Source: Lumbricus terrestris (Eukaryota > Annelida > Clitellata > Crassiclitellata > Lumbricidae). From it: a stretch of DNA of 64,000 nucleotides. This document shows positions 10,421 to 22,500 of this stretch, piece after piece. The notes below the pieces were generated by a model. It did not search any database and was not told the DNA's origin. It was given only the letters and a program-made list of their open reading frames with translations. Position 1 is the stretch's first letter; the number at the start of each line of letters is the position of its first letter. The position numbers and the translations under genes are program-made. The stretch is from assembly GCA_949752735.1 (NCBI GenBank), contig OX457040.1:120001-184000 (forward strand). The letters are read 5' to 3'.

Positions 10421-11189
10421 ATCTCCGAAAGTGCACCAGGAACCTCTACGTGGCTCTACGGGTCGACACCACATCATCCGACTTTATGGCGCTTTCCATT
10501 ATAAAGAGTTCAATGAAAACACAAGTCTACTAAAAATACTTTAATAATTATTGTGACATTGTAAACTTTGGATGTATAATGTAGCAATGGTTTGGGGAGG
10601 GGGATATGCAGCACGATAAAATTTAGATGTCAGATTAAATTATTTATTTTGGCAACCAAGAACAACAAATCAAATCAAGCCTCAAAGGTACAAAGTTTAC
10701 AAATATAATCAAGCGTTACTTCAATAATAATTATGCTAATAGTTTCCATTTGGCTGCACAGGGGACCCATCTAATGGGCGGGGGTAATGGCAGGGGATAA
10801 TGGGCCGGGGGTAAAGTCCTAGACCCGCACCCAACCGGAATGGGTCTTGCATCCCCGCTAGGTGAGTCTCCTGGGTGGTTATACCATGATGATGATGGCC
10901 ATTAGGTTGCCGTAAAGTGGTCCTGACATAATTTATAATGAGTCAAAACAACTTTGGAAAAGAAACAGCAAACATCTTAGCTAAAAGCACAGTTACACAT
11001 TCGATGACCCCTATGACGAAGTTCGAGGCACAAAAGTCACTGGATGGTCGGGATACTGCACGGGTAGTAAGAATTTTTGATCTAACTTAAGTCGTCACCA
11101 AATTTATTCAAAGTGAGGGATGGGAGGTTGTTTAATAGCTTATCAATTTAATCACTCAGTAATAAGAAACAATAATTAGCCACGATGTG

Positions 11190-11646
11190 CCGGTGTCACG
11201 AAATAGAGTAGCCCCCGTATTAATTGTATCCCCCCAAATAAAAAAAGTCGAAAAAACCGCTTCCACATGTATTTTTTTGCAAATTAATTTTCATCTGCTT
11301 TGTATTGAACAATGACACTAACAGGTAGGCCTATGTTTATTCCTACTAGATAATTTGCTTTGCCCTGTTTTTAGAGCACTTAAAACATTTAAAGAACACT
11401 CAGAGTCACTAAATAAATTCGAGTTGCCTTTATCTGAGCATTGCTTAGGACACTTAAAAAATTAGAGTCACTTTAAATTTTGATTACAGCATAAATTTTT
11501 TATTATGCGCATTTTTCAAAAAAGGGGATAGAATGGTTTATCCTCCGGAGTCCGGATAGTATAGACCGGTTAATTCCATCTGGGGGGATAGATTAATTCA
11601 TCCCCCCGGATAGCTTTCAGGGGGATACTCCGTTTCGTGTCACCGG
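11190..11646. mobile_element. MITE with CCGGTGTCACGAAA inverted ends (copy 1)
   Basis: Ends read CCGGTGTCACGAAATAGAG on the left and TTTCGTGTCACCGG on the right. The interior is AT-rich without coding potential. A diverged inverted relative sits inside the hAT element at 59843-60697. Confidence 0.7.
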
Positions 11647-11655
11647 AATAATTCA

Positions 11656-11850
11656 TTAGTTATTGTCGAGTATCAGGGCACGCAGTCTTAATTTGAAGAG
11701 ACAAAGATCAGAGAGCAATCTGATTGAATGGGGAATCTCATTCCATGTTTGAGCTCCACTGTATATTAACAGAAATTCAGAAGCATGGGATGTTGGTTGG
11801 GTGTGGGGCAAATGGTAAGAGTCAGCGTGTTTAGTATGATATGAATGCAC
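11656..11850 (-). pseudogene. LINE reverse transcriptase C-terminal fragment (copy 1)
   Basis: The minus frame reads 'SEFLLIYSGAQTWNEIPHSI' and 'LFKLRLRALIL', the usual end of CR1/L2-type ORFs. No catalytic part is present. Confidence 0.65.
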
Positions 11851-12727
11851 TTCAGTATAGTATGGAAGAAGAAATTTTTAAACACAGAAGGTAATAGGCC
11901 ATGAAAATATCTAGACATGAATTCGTCTATCTGCACCTCACCTGCCTAATTTCGTAAACATTGAGAAGGCTGTATTCATGGAATTTAGATTTAGTCGGAG
12001 TCCCATAGGAGGTTTCATATATCGAATTACCCTAACCCAAGTAAACAGTAACTCAACACAATTGCCAGAAAAACATTTAATCTGTTGACAGCAGACTCAC
12101 GAGGAAAGTCCGCCGACATAATTCATGCGATGCCAACAACTGAACCTGTCCAGATAATATAATAAGAAATGATAGAGAAGCATAGTCTTCAGTCCGACTG
12201 CCATCTCCAGAATGTCACAGAGTCTGCCACGTTTAACATACATCCAACGAATCTTCCCCGATTTACAGTCAATGTTGCCAAGCATTTGCTTAAAACAAGA
12301 GCAAATCGAGTCATGAAAATAATAGAAGATAAAATGTGACACACACCAACATAATAATAATCGGTCTCTTGTGTCGCTGATCTCGGCTTTAAAACTTCAG
12401 ATTCTGTTGAGAAAATAGCAAAATGTCGGTCAATTGAAGCACTAACAACATCTCATCACTTGGACCCATTGCTGCGTCCTCCTCCTGATGCAAGAGAAAC
12501 ATCAAGAGACAATGACGGCAGCCTACTGCGAAAAGGAGAAGCGACCGTAATATTAAATGCCAAGACTGCCTCTCCTCCTCCTCCTCCACCTCACCGCCTG
12601 TCAATACAGGGAATGGGTTTTGGGATCTCACTTCTCATCATCAGCCACAAGTCCCACAACCGCTATGCAAAGTGAGATGATGATGATGACGATGATGGTG
12701 ACGATGATGGTGATGATGATGATGCTG

Positions 12728-12850
12728 CTATACATATCGACCATGTGAATATTTCGGATATTTCGGTTCCACACCGGAGCAGTACTCATTGTAGACGAGC
12801 TTGAATAGGAAGAGATGAAAGACCAAGATGAGAACGCCAATTGTCGCCCA
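12728..12850 (-). pseudogene. truncated duplicate of the KIAA2013 terminal exon
   Basis: This is the last 40 codons plus stop of the KIAA2013 homolog, including most of the C-terminal transmembrane helix. It lacks the 5' part of the exon and the splice acceptor because the duplication breakpoint at 12850/12851 cuts through it. It lies downstream of the intact terminal exon in the direction of transcription, so it should be an inert passenger. Confidence 0.9.
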
Positions 12851-13376
12851 GGGGATGGGTGTACCTCTTACCCCATCCGACCGCCTGCACTGAATGCCGG
12901 AAACGAAGGGCTTCTGGCAAAATACTATAACGACTTTACTTCACTGGCAACGATTCACAAGTATTGCAAAGTGGCAACAATAGAAGTCAGCAAATGGAAG
13001 TCGATCGACGCTCAACAACCTCTTCGTAATATACCTCTTCCGCCTCCACATCTACACTTTCCTAACACGAAACTGTACCAACGCTTTTAAAGCCCACCTC
13101 TTCTTCTCTAAGCTGTCTCAGTTGTTATCTGTTCACCTCCGTCTGTCTGTTTGTCTGTCTATTTGTCTGTCTGGCTTTCTGTCTGTCTTCTGTCTGTCTA
13201 TTTGTCTGTCTGTCTGTCTGATGGTTTGGATTCTGGAACTAGCCTTGCTCACCATTATTCCTTGAGCGAATAAAGATTTCGTTTCCATGGTCTCTCATAT
13301 TTTGCCGAAAGAGAAATATCTTTAACCTCGTCTTCTGTCTTTAGAAAACTGCAGACAATCATAGTTGATCCAGTGA

Positions 13377-14007
13377 GAGTTATGGTTAGGATAACCCCTG
13401 CCCCAACCCCCATACCCGATGCCTAGATTATTGAACAATGGGTTATGGTTAGGATAATCCCTGCCCCAACTCCCATACCCGATGCCTAGATTATTGAACA
13501 ATGGGTTAGGGTTAGGATAACCCCTGCCCCAACCCCCATACCCGATGCCTAGATTATTGAACAATGGGTTATGGTTAGGATAACACCTGCCCCAACTCCC
13601 ATACCCGATGCCTAGATTATTGAACAATGGGTTAGGGTTAGGATAACCCCTGCCCCAACCCCCATACCCGATGCCTAGATTATTGAACAATGGGTTAGGG
13701 TTAGGATAACCCCTGCCCCAACCCCCATACCCGATGCCTAGATTATTGAACAATGGGTTAGGGTTAGGATAACACCTGCCCCAACCCCCATACCCGATGC
13801 CTAGATTATTGAACAATGGGTTAGGGTTAGGATAACCCCTGCCCCAACCCCCATACCCGATGCCTAGATTATTGAACAATGGGTTAGGGTTAGGATAACC
13901 CCTGCCCCAACCCCCATACCCGATGCCTAGATTATTGAACAATGGGTTAGGGTTTGGATAACCCCTGCCCCAACCCCCATACCCGATGCCTAGACTGAAC
14001 AATGGGC
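13377..14007 (-). repeat. 63-bp minisatellite, about 10 units (copy 2)
   Basis: Same array in the second duplication unit. The 233-codon frame (13322-14023) is unchanged, with identical unit order and variants, so the duplication is younger than the array. Confidence 0.85.
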
Positions 14008-14776
14008 ATCTCCGAAAGTGCACCAGGAACCTCTACGTGGCTCTACGGGTCGACACCACATCATCCGACTTTATGGCGCTTTCCATTATAAAGAGTTCAA
14101 TGAAAACACAAGTCTACTAAAAATACTTTAATAATTATTGTGACATTGTAAACTTTGGATGTATAATGTAGCAATGGTTTGGGGAGGGGGATATGCAGCA
14201 CGATAAAATTTAGATGTCAGATTAAATTATTTATTTTGGCAACCAAGAACAACAAATCAAATCAAGCCTCAAAGGTACAAAGTTTACAAATATAATCAAG
14301 CGTTACTTCAATAATAATTATGCTAATAGTTTCCATTTGGCTGCACAGGGGACCCATCTAATGGGCGGGGGTAATGGCAGGGGATAATGGGCCGGGGGTA
14401 AAGTCCTAGACCCGCACCCAACCGGAATGGGTCTTGCATCCCCGCTAGGTGAGTCTCCTGGGTGGTTATACCATGATGATGATGGCCATTAGGTTGCCGT
14501 AAAGTGGTCCTGACATAATTTATAATGAGTCAAAACAACTTTGGAAAAGAAACAGCAAACATCTTAGCTAAAAGCACAGTTACACATTCGATGACCCCTA
14601 TGACGAAGTTCGAGGCACAAAAGTCACTGGATGGTCGGGATACTGCACGGGTAGTAAGAATTTTTGATCTAACTTAAGTCGTCACCAAATTTATTCAAAG
14701 TGAGGGATGGGAGGTTGTTTAATAGCTTATCAATTTAATCACTCAGTAATAAGAAACAATAATTAGCCACGATGTG

Positions 14777-15233
14777 CCGGTGTCACGAAATAGAGTAGCC
14801 CCCGTATTAATTGTATCCCCCCAAATAAAAAAAGTCGAAAAAACCGCTTCCACATGTATTTTTTTGCAAATTAATTTTCATCTGCTTTGTTTTGAACAAT
14901 GACACTAACAGGTAGGCCTATGTTTATTCCTACTAGATAATTTGCTTTGCCCTGTTTTTAGAGCACTTAAAACATTTAAAGAACACTCAGAGTCACTGAA
15001 TAAATTCGAGTTGCCTTTATCTGAGCATTGCTTAGGACACTTAAAAAATTAGAGTCACTTTAAATTTTGATTACAGCATAAATTTTTTATTATGCGCATT
15101 TTTCAAAAAAGGGGATAGAATGGTTTATCCTCCGGAGTCCGGATAGTATAGACCGGTTAATTCCATCTGGGGGGATAGATTAATTCATCCCCCCGGATAG
15201 CTTTCAGGGGGATACTCCGTTTCGTGTCACCGG
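14777..15233. mobile_element. MITE with CCGGTGTCACGAAA inverted ends (copy 2)
   Basis: Duplicate of the element at 11190-11646, carried along by the tandem duplication. Confidence 0.7.
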
Positions 15234-15242
15234 AATAATTCA

Positions 15243-15437
15243 TTAGTTATTGTCGAGTATCAGGGCACGCAGTCTTAATTTGAAGAGACAAAGATCAGAG
15301 AGCAATCTGATTGAATGGGGAATCTCATTCCATGTTTGAGCTCCACTGTATATTAACAGAAATTCAGAAGCATGGGATGTTGGTTGGGTGTGGGGCAAAT
15401 GGTAAGAGTCAGCGTGTTTAGTATGATATGAATGCAC
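15243..15437 (-). pseudogene. LINE reverse transcriptase C-terminal fragment (copy 2)
   Basis: Same fragment in the second duplication unit, with unchanged reading frame. Confidence 0.65.
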
Positions 15438-16314
15438 TTCAGTATAGTATGGAAGAAGAAATTTTTAAACACAGAAGGTAATAGGCCATGAAAATATCTA
15501 GACATGAATTCGTCTATCTGCACCTCACCTGCCTAATTTCGTAAACATTGAGAAGGCTGTATTCATGGAATTTAGATTTAGTCGGAGTCCCATAGGAGGT
15601 TTCATATATCGAATTACCCTAACCCAAGTAAACAGTAACTCAACACAATTGCCAGAAAAACATTTAATCTGTTGACAGCAGACTCACGAAGAAAGTCCGC
15701 CGACATAATTCATGCGATGCCAACAACTGAACCTGTCCAGATAATATAATAAGAAATGATAGAGAAGCATAGTCTTCAGTCCGACTGCCATCTCCAGAAT
15801 GTCACAGAGTCTGCCACGTTTAACATACATCCAACGAATCTTCCCCGATTTACAGTCAATGTTGCCAAGCATTTGCTTAAAACAAGAGCAAATCGAGTCA
15901 TGAAAATAATAGAAGATAAAATGTGACACACACCAACATAATAATAATCGGTCTCTTGTGTCGCTGATCTCGGCTTTAAAACTTCAGATTCTGTTGAGAA
16001 AATAGCAAAATGTCGGTCAATTGAAGCACTAACAACATCTCATCACTTGGACCCATTGCTGCGTCCTCCTCCTGATGCAAGAGAAACATCAAGAGACAAT
16101 GACGGCAGCCTACTGCGAAAAGGAGAAGCGACCGTAATATTAAATGCCAAGACTGCCTCTCCTCCTCCTCCTCCACCTCACCGCCTGTCAATACAGGGAA
16201 TGGGTTTTGGGATCTCACTTCTCATCATCAGCCACAAGTCCCACAACCGCTATGCAAAGTGAGATGATGATGATGACGATGATGGTGACGATGATGGTGA
16301 TGATGATGATGCTG

Positions 16315-16511
16315 CTATACATATCGACCATGTGAATATTTCGGATATTTCGGTTCCACACCGGAGCAGTACTCATTGTAGACGAGCTTGAATAGGAAGA
16401 GATGAAAGACCAAGATGAGAACGCCAATTGTCGCCCAGAACAGCATCGGAAGTCCACCCCAATGGTGGCCATGCTTATGAAGCACCATCACGTGATGTTC
16501 ATGCGCTGGTG
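16315..16511 (-). CDS. KIAA2013: KIAA2013 terminal exon: C-terminal transmembrane helix and stop
   Basis: Acceptor GTTGCTTTTAG at 16512-16513. Encodes '[20 protein letters not shown]', the helix '[19 protein letters not shown]', then '[10 protein letters not shown]' and a short tail to TAA at 16315-16317. The helix and YNEYC motif are diagnostic of the family. The duplication unit ends inside this exon at 16437. Confidence 0.93.
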
Positions 16512-19500
16512 CTAAAAGCAACACAACACAACACAATGTTCAGCAAGTTTTAAGTGAAGAGGAGGAGGAGGCGGAGTTAAGGCGGTTCCTACAATTTAAA
16601 TAAAAGCCACAGTTTTATTCCATGAACAACATAATGACATCATGACATTTCTCTGTATCTTTGGGCAATTAAATAATTAAGTAATCTTTTATTTCATGAA
16701 CAACATAATGACATCATGACATTTCTCTGTATCTTTGGGCAATTAAATAATTAAGTAATCTTTTATTTCATGAACAACATAATGACATCATGACATTTCT
16801 CTGTATCTTTGGGCAATTAAATAATTAAGTAATCTTTTATTTCATGAACAACATAATGACATCATGACATTTCTCTGTATCTTTGGGCAATTAAATAATT
16901 AAGTAATCTTTTATTTCATGAACAACATAATGACATCATGACATTTCTCTGTATCTTTGGGCAATTAAATAATTAAGTAATCTTTTATTTCATGAACAAC
17001 ATAATGACATCATGACATTTCTCTGTATCTTTGGGCAATTAAATAATTAAGTAATCTTTTCTTACGACAAGACAAACGCTCATACTTTACCACAACTAAG
17101 TAACACAATGCCGAAACGTAGGAAAATGGCACATTGTTCAAAGAATAAAAGCAAAAATAAAACTGAAACAGTTCTAACTATGGATGAAAAACATGAAATT
17201 ACTTATTTCAAAAGATGTGTATCTAAACATTAGTACGCTACTATTGCTTCTTATCATGTAGTCCACAAACTTCCGTTGGAACTCTGACTGGAATATTGAT
17301 AATATAATGTTTGTGATCATCGTGCTTCCTCTGATGTCATATTATACGTCATCGTCGTCGTCCACAGTATAAGCAGACTGACCAGAAAACAAGAATTATT
17401 GTCAGAGTAATGTACTGCAGCTACATACATCTGTGTAATGTAATCAACTATAACTTAGATGTTTCAATGTAAACAAGGAGAAAACCGTCTCTGCTACATT
17501 TTACATCTGTGTAGAACAGTGTCTCGCAAACTTTTTTAACTCCCGGCACATTCAGCAGATAAATTTTGTATCGCGGCACACCAATTAAAATTTATTACAA
17601 TTGCAAAGCCAACGGCAATAATTACAGTTTGTCATATTTTTAGCTTGTCATTTTAGTCTAGCAATAGCGAAACTAGAGCACATTTTTCGTTGAATAATCA
17701 TCACTAATGCGACGAATGAGCTTGTTTACGAGAGCATATTAACTCAAGACGCGGTTCGATAGCTGACAAGCAGACACGCATTTCATCATCCACCATCTGT
17801 AGTCGCTCTCGTTTTTTAGATTTCATTTCTGTTAGAACAGAAAATCCAACTTCACAGAAGTAAGACGATCCAAACGGCAGCAAACACTTGATTGCTTTCG
17901 TGCTCAAGTCTGGATATTGGCTAAGAATTGAGATCCAAAAGGCTGACAACTCTTGATCAGCGAAAGAGCCTCTGTGAACCAGATCGTTCTTAAGATCGAT
18001 GAGACTCTCTTCTTCAGCCATCGTTAGATCGGTACATTCGTGATTTACGAATGGATTGATGACCCATTAATACTCTTTTGTCTCCAGTGAAGGAAAGTAT
18101 TTGGCGAATGCTAACGCGAGATTTTCCAGCGTCTCTCTAATTTTTCCAATTAGCATGCTCTTGTGTGGAGAAGCATCGATACCTGGAAAACAGTCAAGGC
18201 GTGAATTGCTTGTATTCTTAATCCACAGTTGTAACTTTTCGCTGAATGCCTTAAGTTTCCTTGTGATTGTGATTATGTTTTCTTTTGCGCCTTGAAGACT
18301 CAAATATATTCACATAATTTTATTTATAGTTAACTATTTGTTTAATATTTCAGTAATTATAAATAAAAAACGTAGAAGAATATACCTGAATCACTTACAG
18401 TCTTACACCGTTAGAGATGTGCTGGTATTTCTGTAATAATGACGTCGACAGAACGAGTTAACTATGTAGTCTATGTTTGTATCTCCATAATAATGACGTC
18501 GAGAAGAGTAAATAACATAGAGTAGAATCAGTAGAACAACGTCACTAGAGTTTTTACTTTGATCACTTGACATCGAATAACTGAGGAGAAACTATTCTTA
18601 AACATAAAAACATTGGGAAGCCGAAAATTGAATTTATCATATTTATGAAATAATTTCTTCTAAAGTCAATTAAAAGACTACAAATTTTAGGTTTCTCTCG
18701 CGGCACACCTGAAATCTCACGCGGCACACTAGTGTGCCGCGGCACACAGTTTGCGATACACTGGTGTAGAACATCAGAACTCTTCAGGTCTTGCGTTGGC
18801 CACTAAAGCCACACTGAAGCGGACAACTACATCACCTCAGGCGTTAGACTCAAACTGCGCCCAGCAATATTGCCGTCGTCGTCGCCATCACCATCATAAC
18901 CACCACCACCAGCTCCTGACACCAGTCATTTGCATACATTGGTGTTCGGTAAGTAAGCTCCATTTTCCTTTGGCGTTTGTCAATGCAAACAGTCATCTCA
19001 TGCATTTAGTCCAAGTCTTGGAATAAGTCTTAGCTTATGTTGGTCACTTTGTCTTCTTAATATCTTGTCTCTCTCTACACAGAATTTTTACATCATCTGT
19101 CAAATAATATAATATAATAATATAATATAATAATATAATATAATAATATAATATAACAATATAATATATGGTCTTATAGAAATGGAATAGACAAGTTGAT
19201 TTCATCAAACAAACAAACACCACAACAACAACAGAGAAGAAGACGAAGACGACGACTTTGTTTACAGACCGTCAACGATTTCTTTGACGTGTATCGCATG
19301 CTTCAGATCTTCCAAATGCTGTTTGTTGGAAGTGATGTAGAGAATGGGAGTCAGAGGGTACGTCAACTTCACAGGAAATGTCAACACTTCACGGCTGAAT
19401 TGCAAAGAATTGCAAACAAATCCAAAGAATTAAATGGTTGCTGATGGCAGAGACTCTTTTTACAACCACTTTTTTGGCTTTAAGAGAACCAGTCATGTGT

Positions 19501-22500
19501 GACAGATGCTTTGAAATATAACACACAAGTTTAGAAGTGACAACTGATTCATGCATCAGTGATTCGATTCATGCATCAGTGATTCGATTCATGCATCAGT
19601 GATTCGATTCACGCATCAGTGATTCGATTCACGCATCAGTGATTCGATTCACGCATCAGTGATTCGATTCATGCATGTGATTCGATTCATGCATCAGTGA
19701 TTCGATTCATGCATCAGTGATTCGATTCATGCATCAGTGATTAGATTCATGCATCAGTGATTCGATTCATGCATCAGTGATTCGATTCATGCATCAGTGA
19801 TTCGATTCATGCATCAGCGATTCGATTCATGCATCAGTGATTCGATTCATGCATCAGTGATTCTATGTAATTTATCAAGACCAATATTCTATGAATTGTC
19901 TGGTTTGCCATTCTGAAGTAGAAAGCGTCTCTGTTAAGTTTCTCCTGATGCCGTTCTGCTTAACAGTTACAACCAAAATTAAACTAAAGGCAAAGAACAG
20001 AGAAAGAGAGAAAGAGAGAAGGAAACAAAATTCCATTGACACTCATAACCGTGAACTCTGACCCAACACTCATACCATGAACCATCCATGTAGACAATAA
20101 TTCCACGATTTTCTTTCCAAAACATCTTTCAGAAATCAGGCAATTAACTGGAAGAGTCTCGCTGTGTAATGTCACCAGCCAAGAATAAGTAAAGCTCATC
20201 TGGTTTGTAGATGTGGGCATGTGCGTCCGTGTGTGTGTGTGCTCATTCTAAATTCCTATTGTTGCAAAAGACAAGTACATCCTGGGCAGACGACAGGAAC
20301 ATTGAAGAGCGAGTGACTCCTCACCTCAGTTGACTAGGCGCATCCAGACATCCTGCGTCACACGCGTAGAACGGTCGGCTGTTCCTGTCGAGAGAAACGT
20401 ACAGAACGGCTCGATTGTCTTCACCGACTTTCACGGAAACATTGAGGTGCGTGTCGTTTCCGTAGTTGATCCGTCGAAAGAAGTAGTCGCGATGGAGGTC
20501 ACTCGGATGCGTTCCAAACTCCAGGTGATCATTGCTAAAGCGGAATGCTCCGTAGCTGAGCATCATTGCCTGCAGGACTCCATCAGCCCCTTCAGAACAT
20601 CCCAGCAAGAACCAATACCAGTAAAGTCATATTTCACATGGTGTCGTCCAAATTAACCCAAAGACTTTCATAACATAAAATCCAATAAAACAAAATAAAT
20701 AGATACAAATTTTTAGGCAATTTCAATTAAACAGACTCTGATCTCTAATTGTCGAAAGCAAAGATAACTTTACAGATTTCTTGAAGCGCAGTAAAATCCG
20801 TAGGATAACTATACCTGCTTTCAGCATTTTGTCGCATCCCTGTTTTTCGAGCGTAATAAGCCAAGTGTTGACAGAGTTGATAAGACCCTCAGTAGTCGTC
20901 ACATCTTTCCACATCTTCACATTTTGTCTATGACACGAAATTCAAAAGACATTTAAATCACAGCAGAAGACCTCTCTTTCTTTCTAAACAACTAACGACT
21001 GTCTGATTTCAATCCTCAATGTCGCAGTGGCCGATGGATTGCTAGCATCACACGCGCACCTCAGTTAAAAACCTTTGCGATCAACAGCAACGACGATCAT
21101 GAGTGGAGTTGTGTAAAAGAATTCAGCAGCCATCTTCCTCATCCAGATCGAAAGCTCTACAAAGTTCGGCGAGCCAACTAAAAACATTTCCTGAGATCTA
21201 TCAAGATTATCAAGCTTACAGTGTGTGGTGTTCTTTGTAACAGCGATCCGGAGTGTAGAGAAGTCGCTCCAGGTCAGCAACGTCATGTCCTTGGCGACCA
21301 AGTTCAAAGCGTGGACTTGGAACATTGCTGAGAACGTAATACATCGTGGAGTTGATCTTATCTCCATTCACAACTCCTGCTGCCAACGAATAACTTATTC
21401 CGAAGCCAGAACTCCATAACTGAAAGAAGAGAAAGTCATTGTGGCAGCTAAGAAGCAACTATGCCTTCTGCTAGACATTAGCAGTGCCTAGTTAGCGTGC
21501 ACTACGAGATGTGCCATAAAAAATTAGTCTATACAAATACAATACAATTAGCTGATTCTCATTCACAGTTTTCTGCACAATCAATCTTTCCAGAACTTAA
21601 GTCATCCATGATAAAGTCATCCATCTGCTGCCTCCTTCTCTCTTCATATGTCATATTTAAAACAGGATTTACTTGAATGCTGCAGTGTACTGCTGCTTTA
21701 GTGCAAAGCACAAACCACTCTCTCTGTTTCTCACTTAACCATGCATGCATCAGTGTCATTTGCAAAGAATCAAGTTTGCAACTTCTGAGGAGCAAGAGGA
21801 GGGGGAGGAGGAGGAAGAAGACAAGGAGGAGGAGGAGGAGGAGGAGAAGGAGAGGTCCTTAAAAGACATCATGGAGTGTAAAGTGCGTAGTTAAATCCCT
21901 GACATCACAAGTCCAGTTCATCTGTCCTACTCTTTTGACACTTTCCACCTCAGACACTTTAAAGACGATGACGATGATGATGATGATAATGATGACGATG
22001 ATGATAATGATGATGAACTGCGTGACTGGTTCCCAGTCACTTTTAGCACACTCTCATCGCTAAAGTGTTAATTCCATCTCTGAAATTTCCTATTCCACCT
22101 CCAGCTATTCATGTATCCATTAAGAAAGCCTAAAGGAAACAAAAACTTTTTTCATATTCTACGGCAATATGCCACATTAGGTTGGCTCTGACTAAGGATA
22201 TGTCGAAGACTTTGACTTGCTCTATTGTCTCCTCTCATCTTGATTATGCTAATGCGATTTTTGTTGGCATTTCAGACTATGAGCTGCATAGGCTGCAACG
22301 CATCCAAAATTCCTTAGCTTGGGTTGTGCTGCAAATCACACTACGATCTAGTTCTTTAGTCTTACTTCATCGAACATGGGTCTTTTAGCTGAGCCTCAAT
22401 GCAGAACTGTTATTGGTTCGTGTGCATTCCATGCCTCTGCTCCGAAGGAATGGAATCTACTTCCACTCTCTCTTCACTGCTCAAATTCACTCCCTGCCTT

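Larger units (their letters stand above)
9264..12850. repeat. tandem segmental duplication, copy 1 (3,587 bp)
   Basis: This segment is repeated head to tail at 12851-16437 with constant offset 3587. I noticed only three substitutions (11304/14891, 11411/14998, 12103/15690). It carries the neurexin-gene 3' flank, the 63-bp minisatellite, a MITE, a LINE fragment and the last part of the KIAA2013 terminal exon. The right end is cut inside that exon at TTGTCGCCCA and joins directly to the left end of copy 2. Confidence 0.95.
12851..16437. repeat. tandem segmental duplication, copy 2 (3,587 bp)
   Basis: Second unit of the head-to-tail duplication. Its right end continues into the intact KIAA2013 terminal exon and its acceptor, so this copy supplies the functional gene end. 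The very low divergence means a recent event, a gene-converted pair, or an assembly artefact from two haplotypes. Confidence 0.95.

Noticed and set aside
17109..17233. Short frame starting MPKRRKM with basic residues
   Set aside because: Faintly like the start of pogo/CENP-B-type transposases but only about 40 codons and no second motif; too weak to annotate.
21559..21795. 78-codon minus-strand frame between KIAA2013 exons 9 and 10
   Set aside because: Exons 9 and 10 join in phase without it and it matches no family block.
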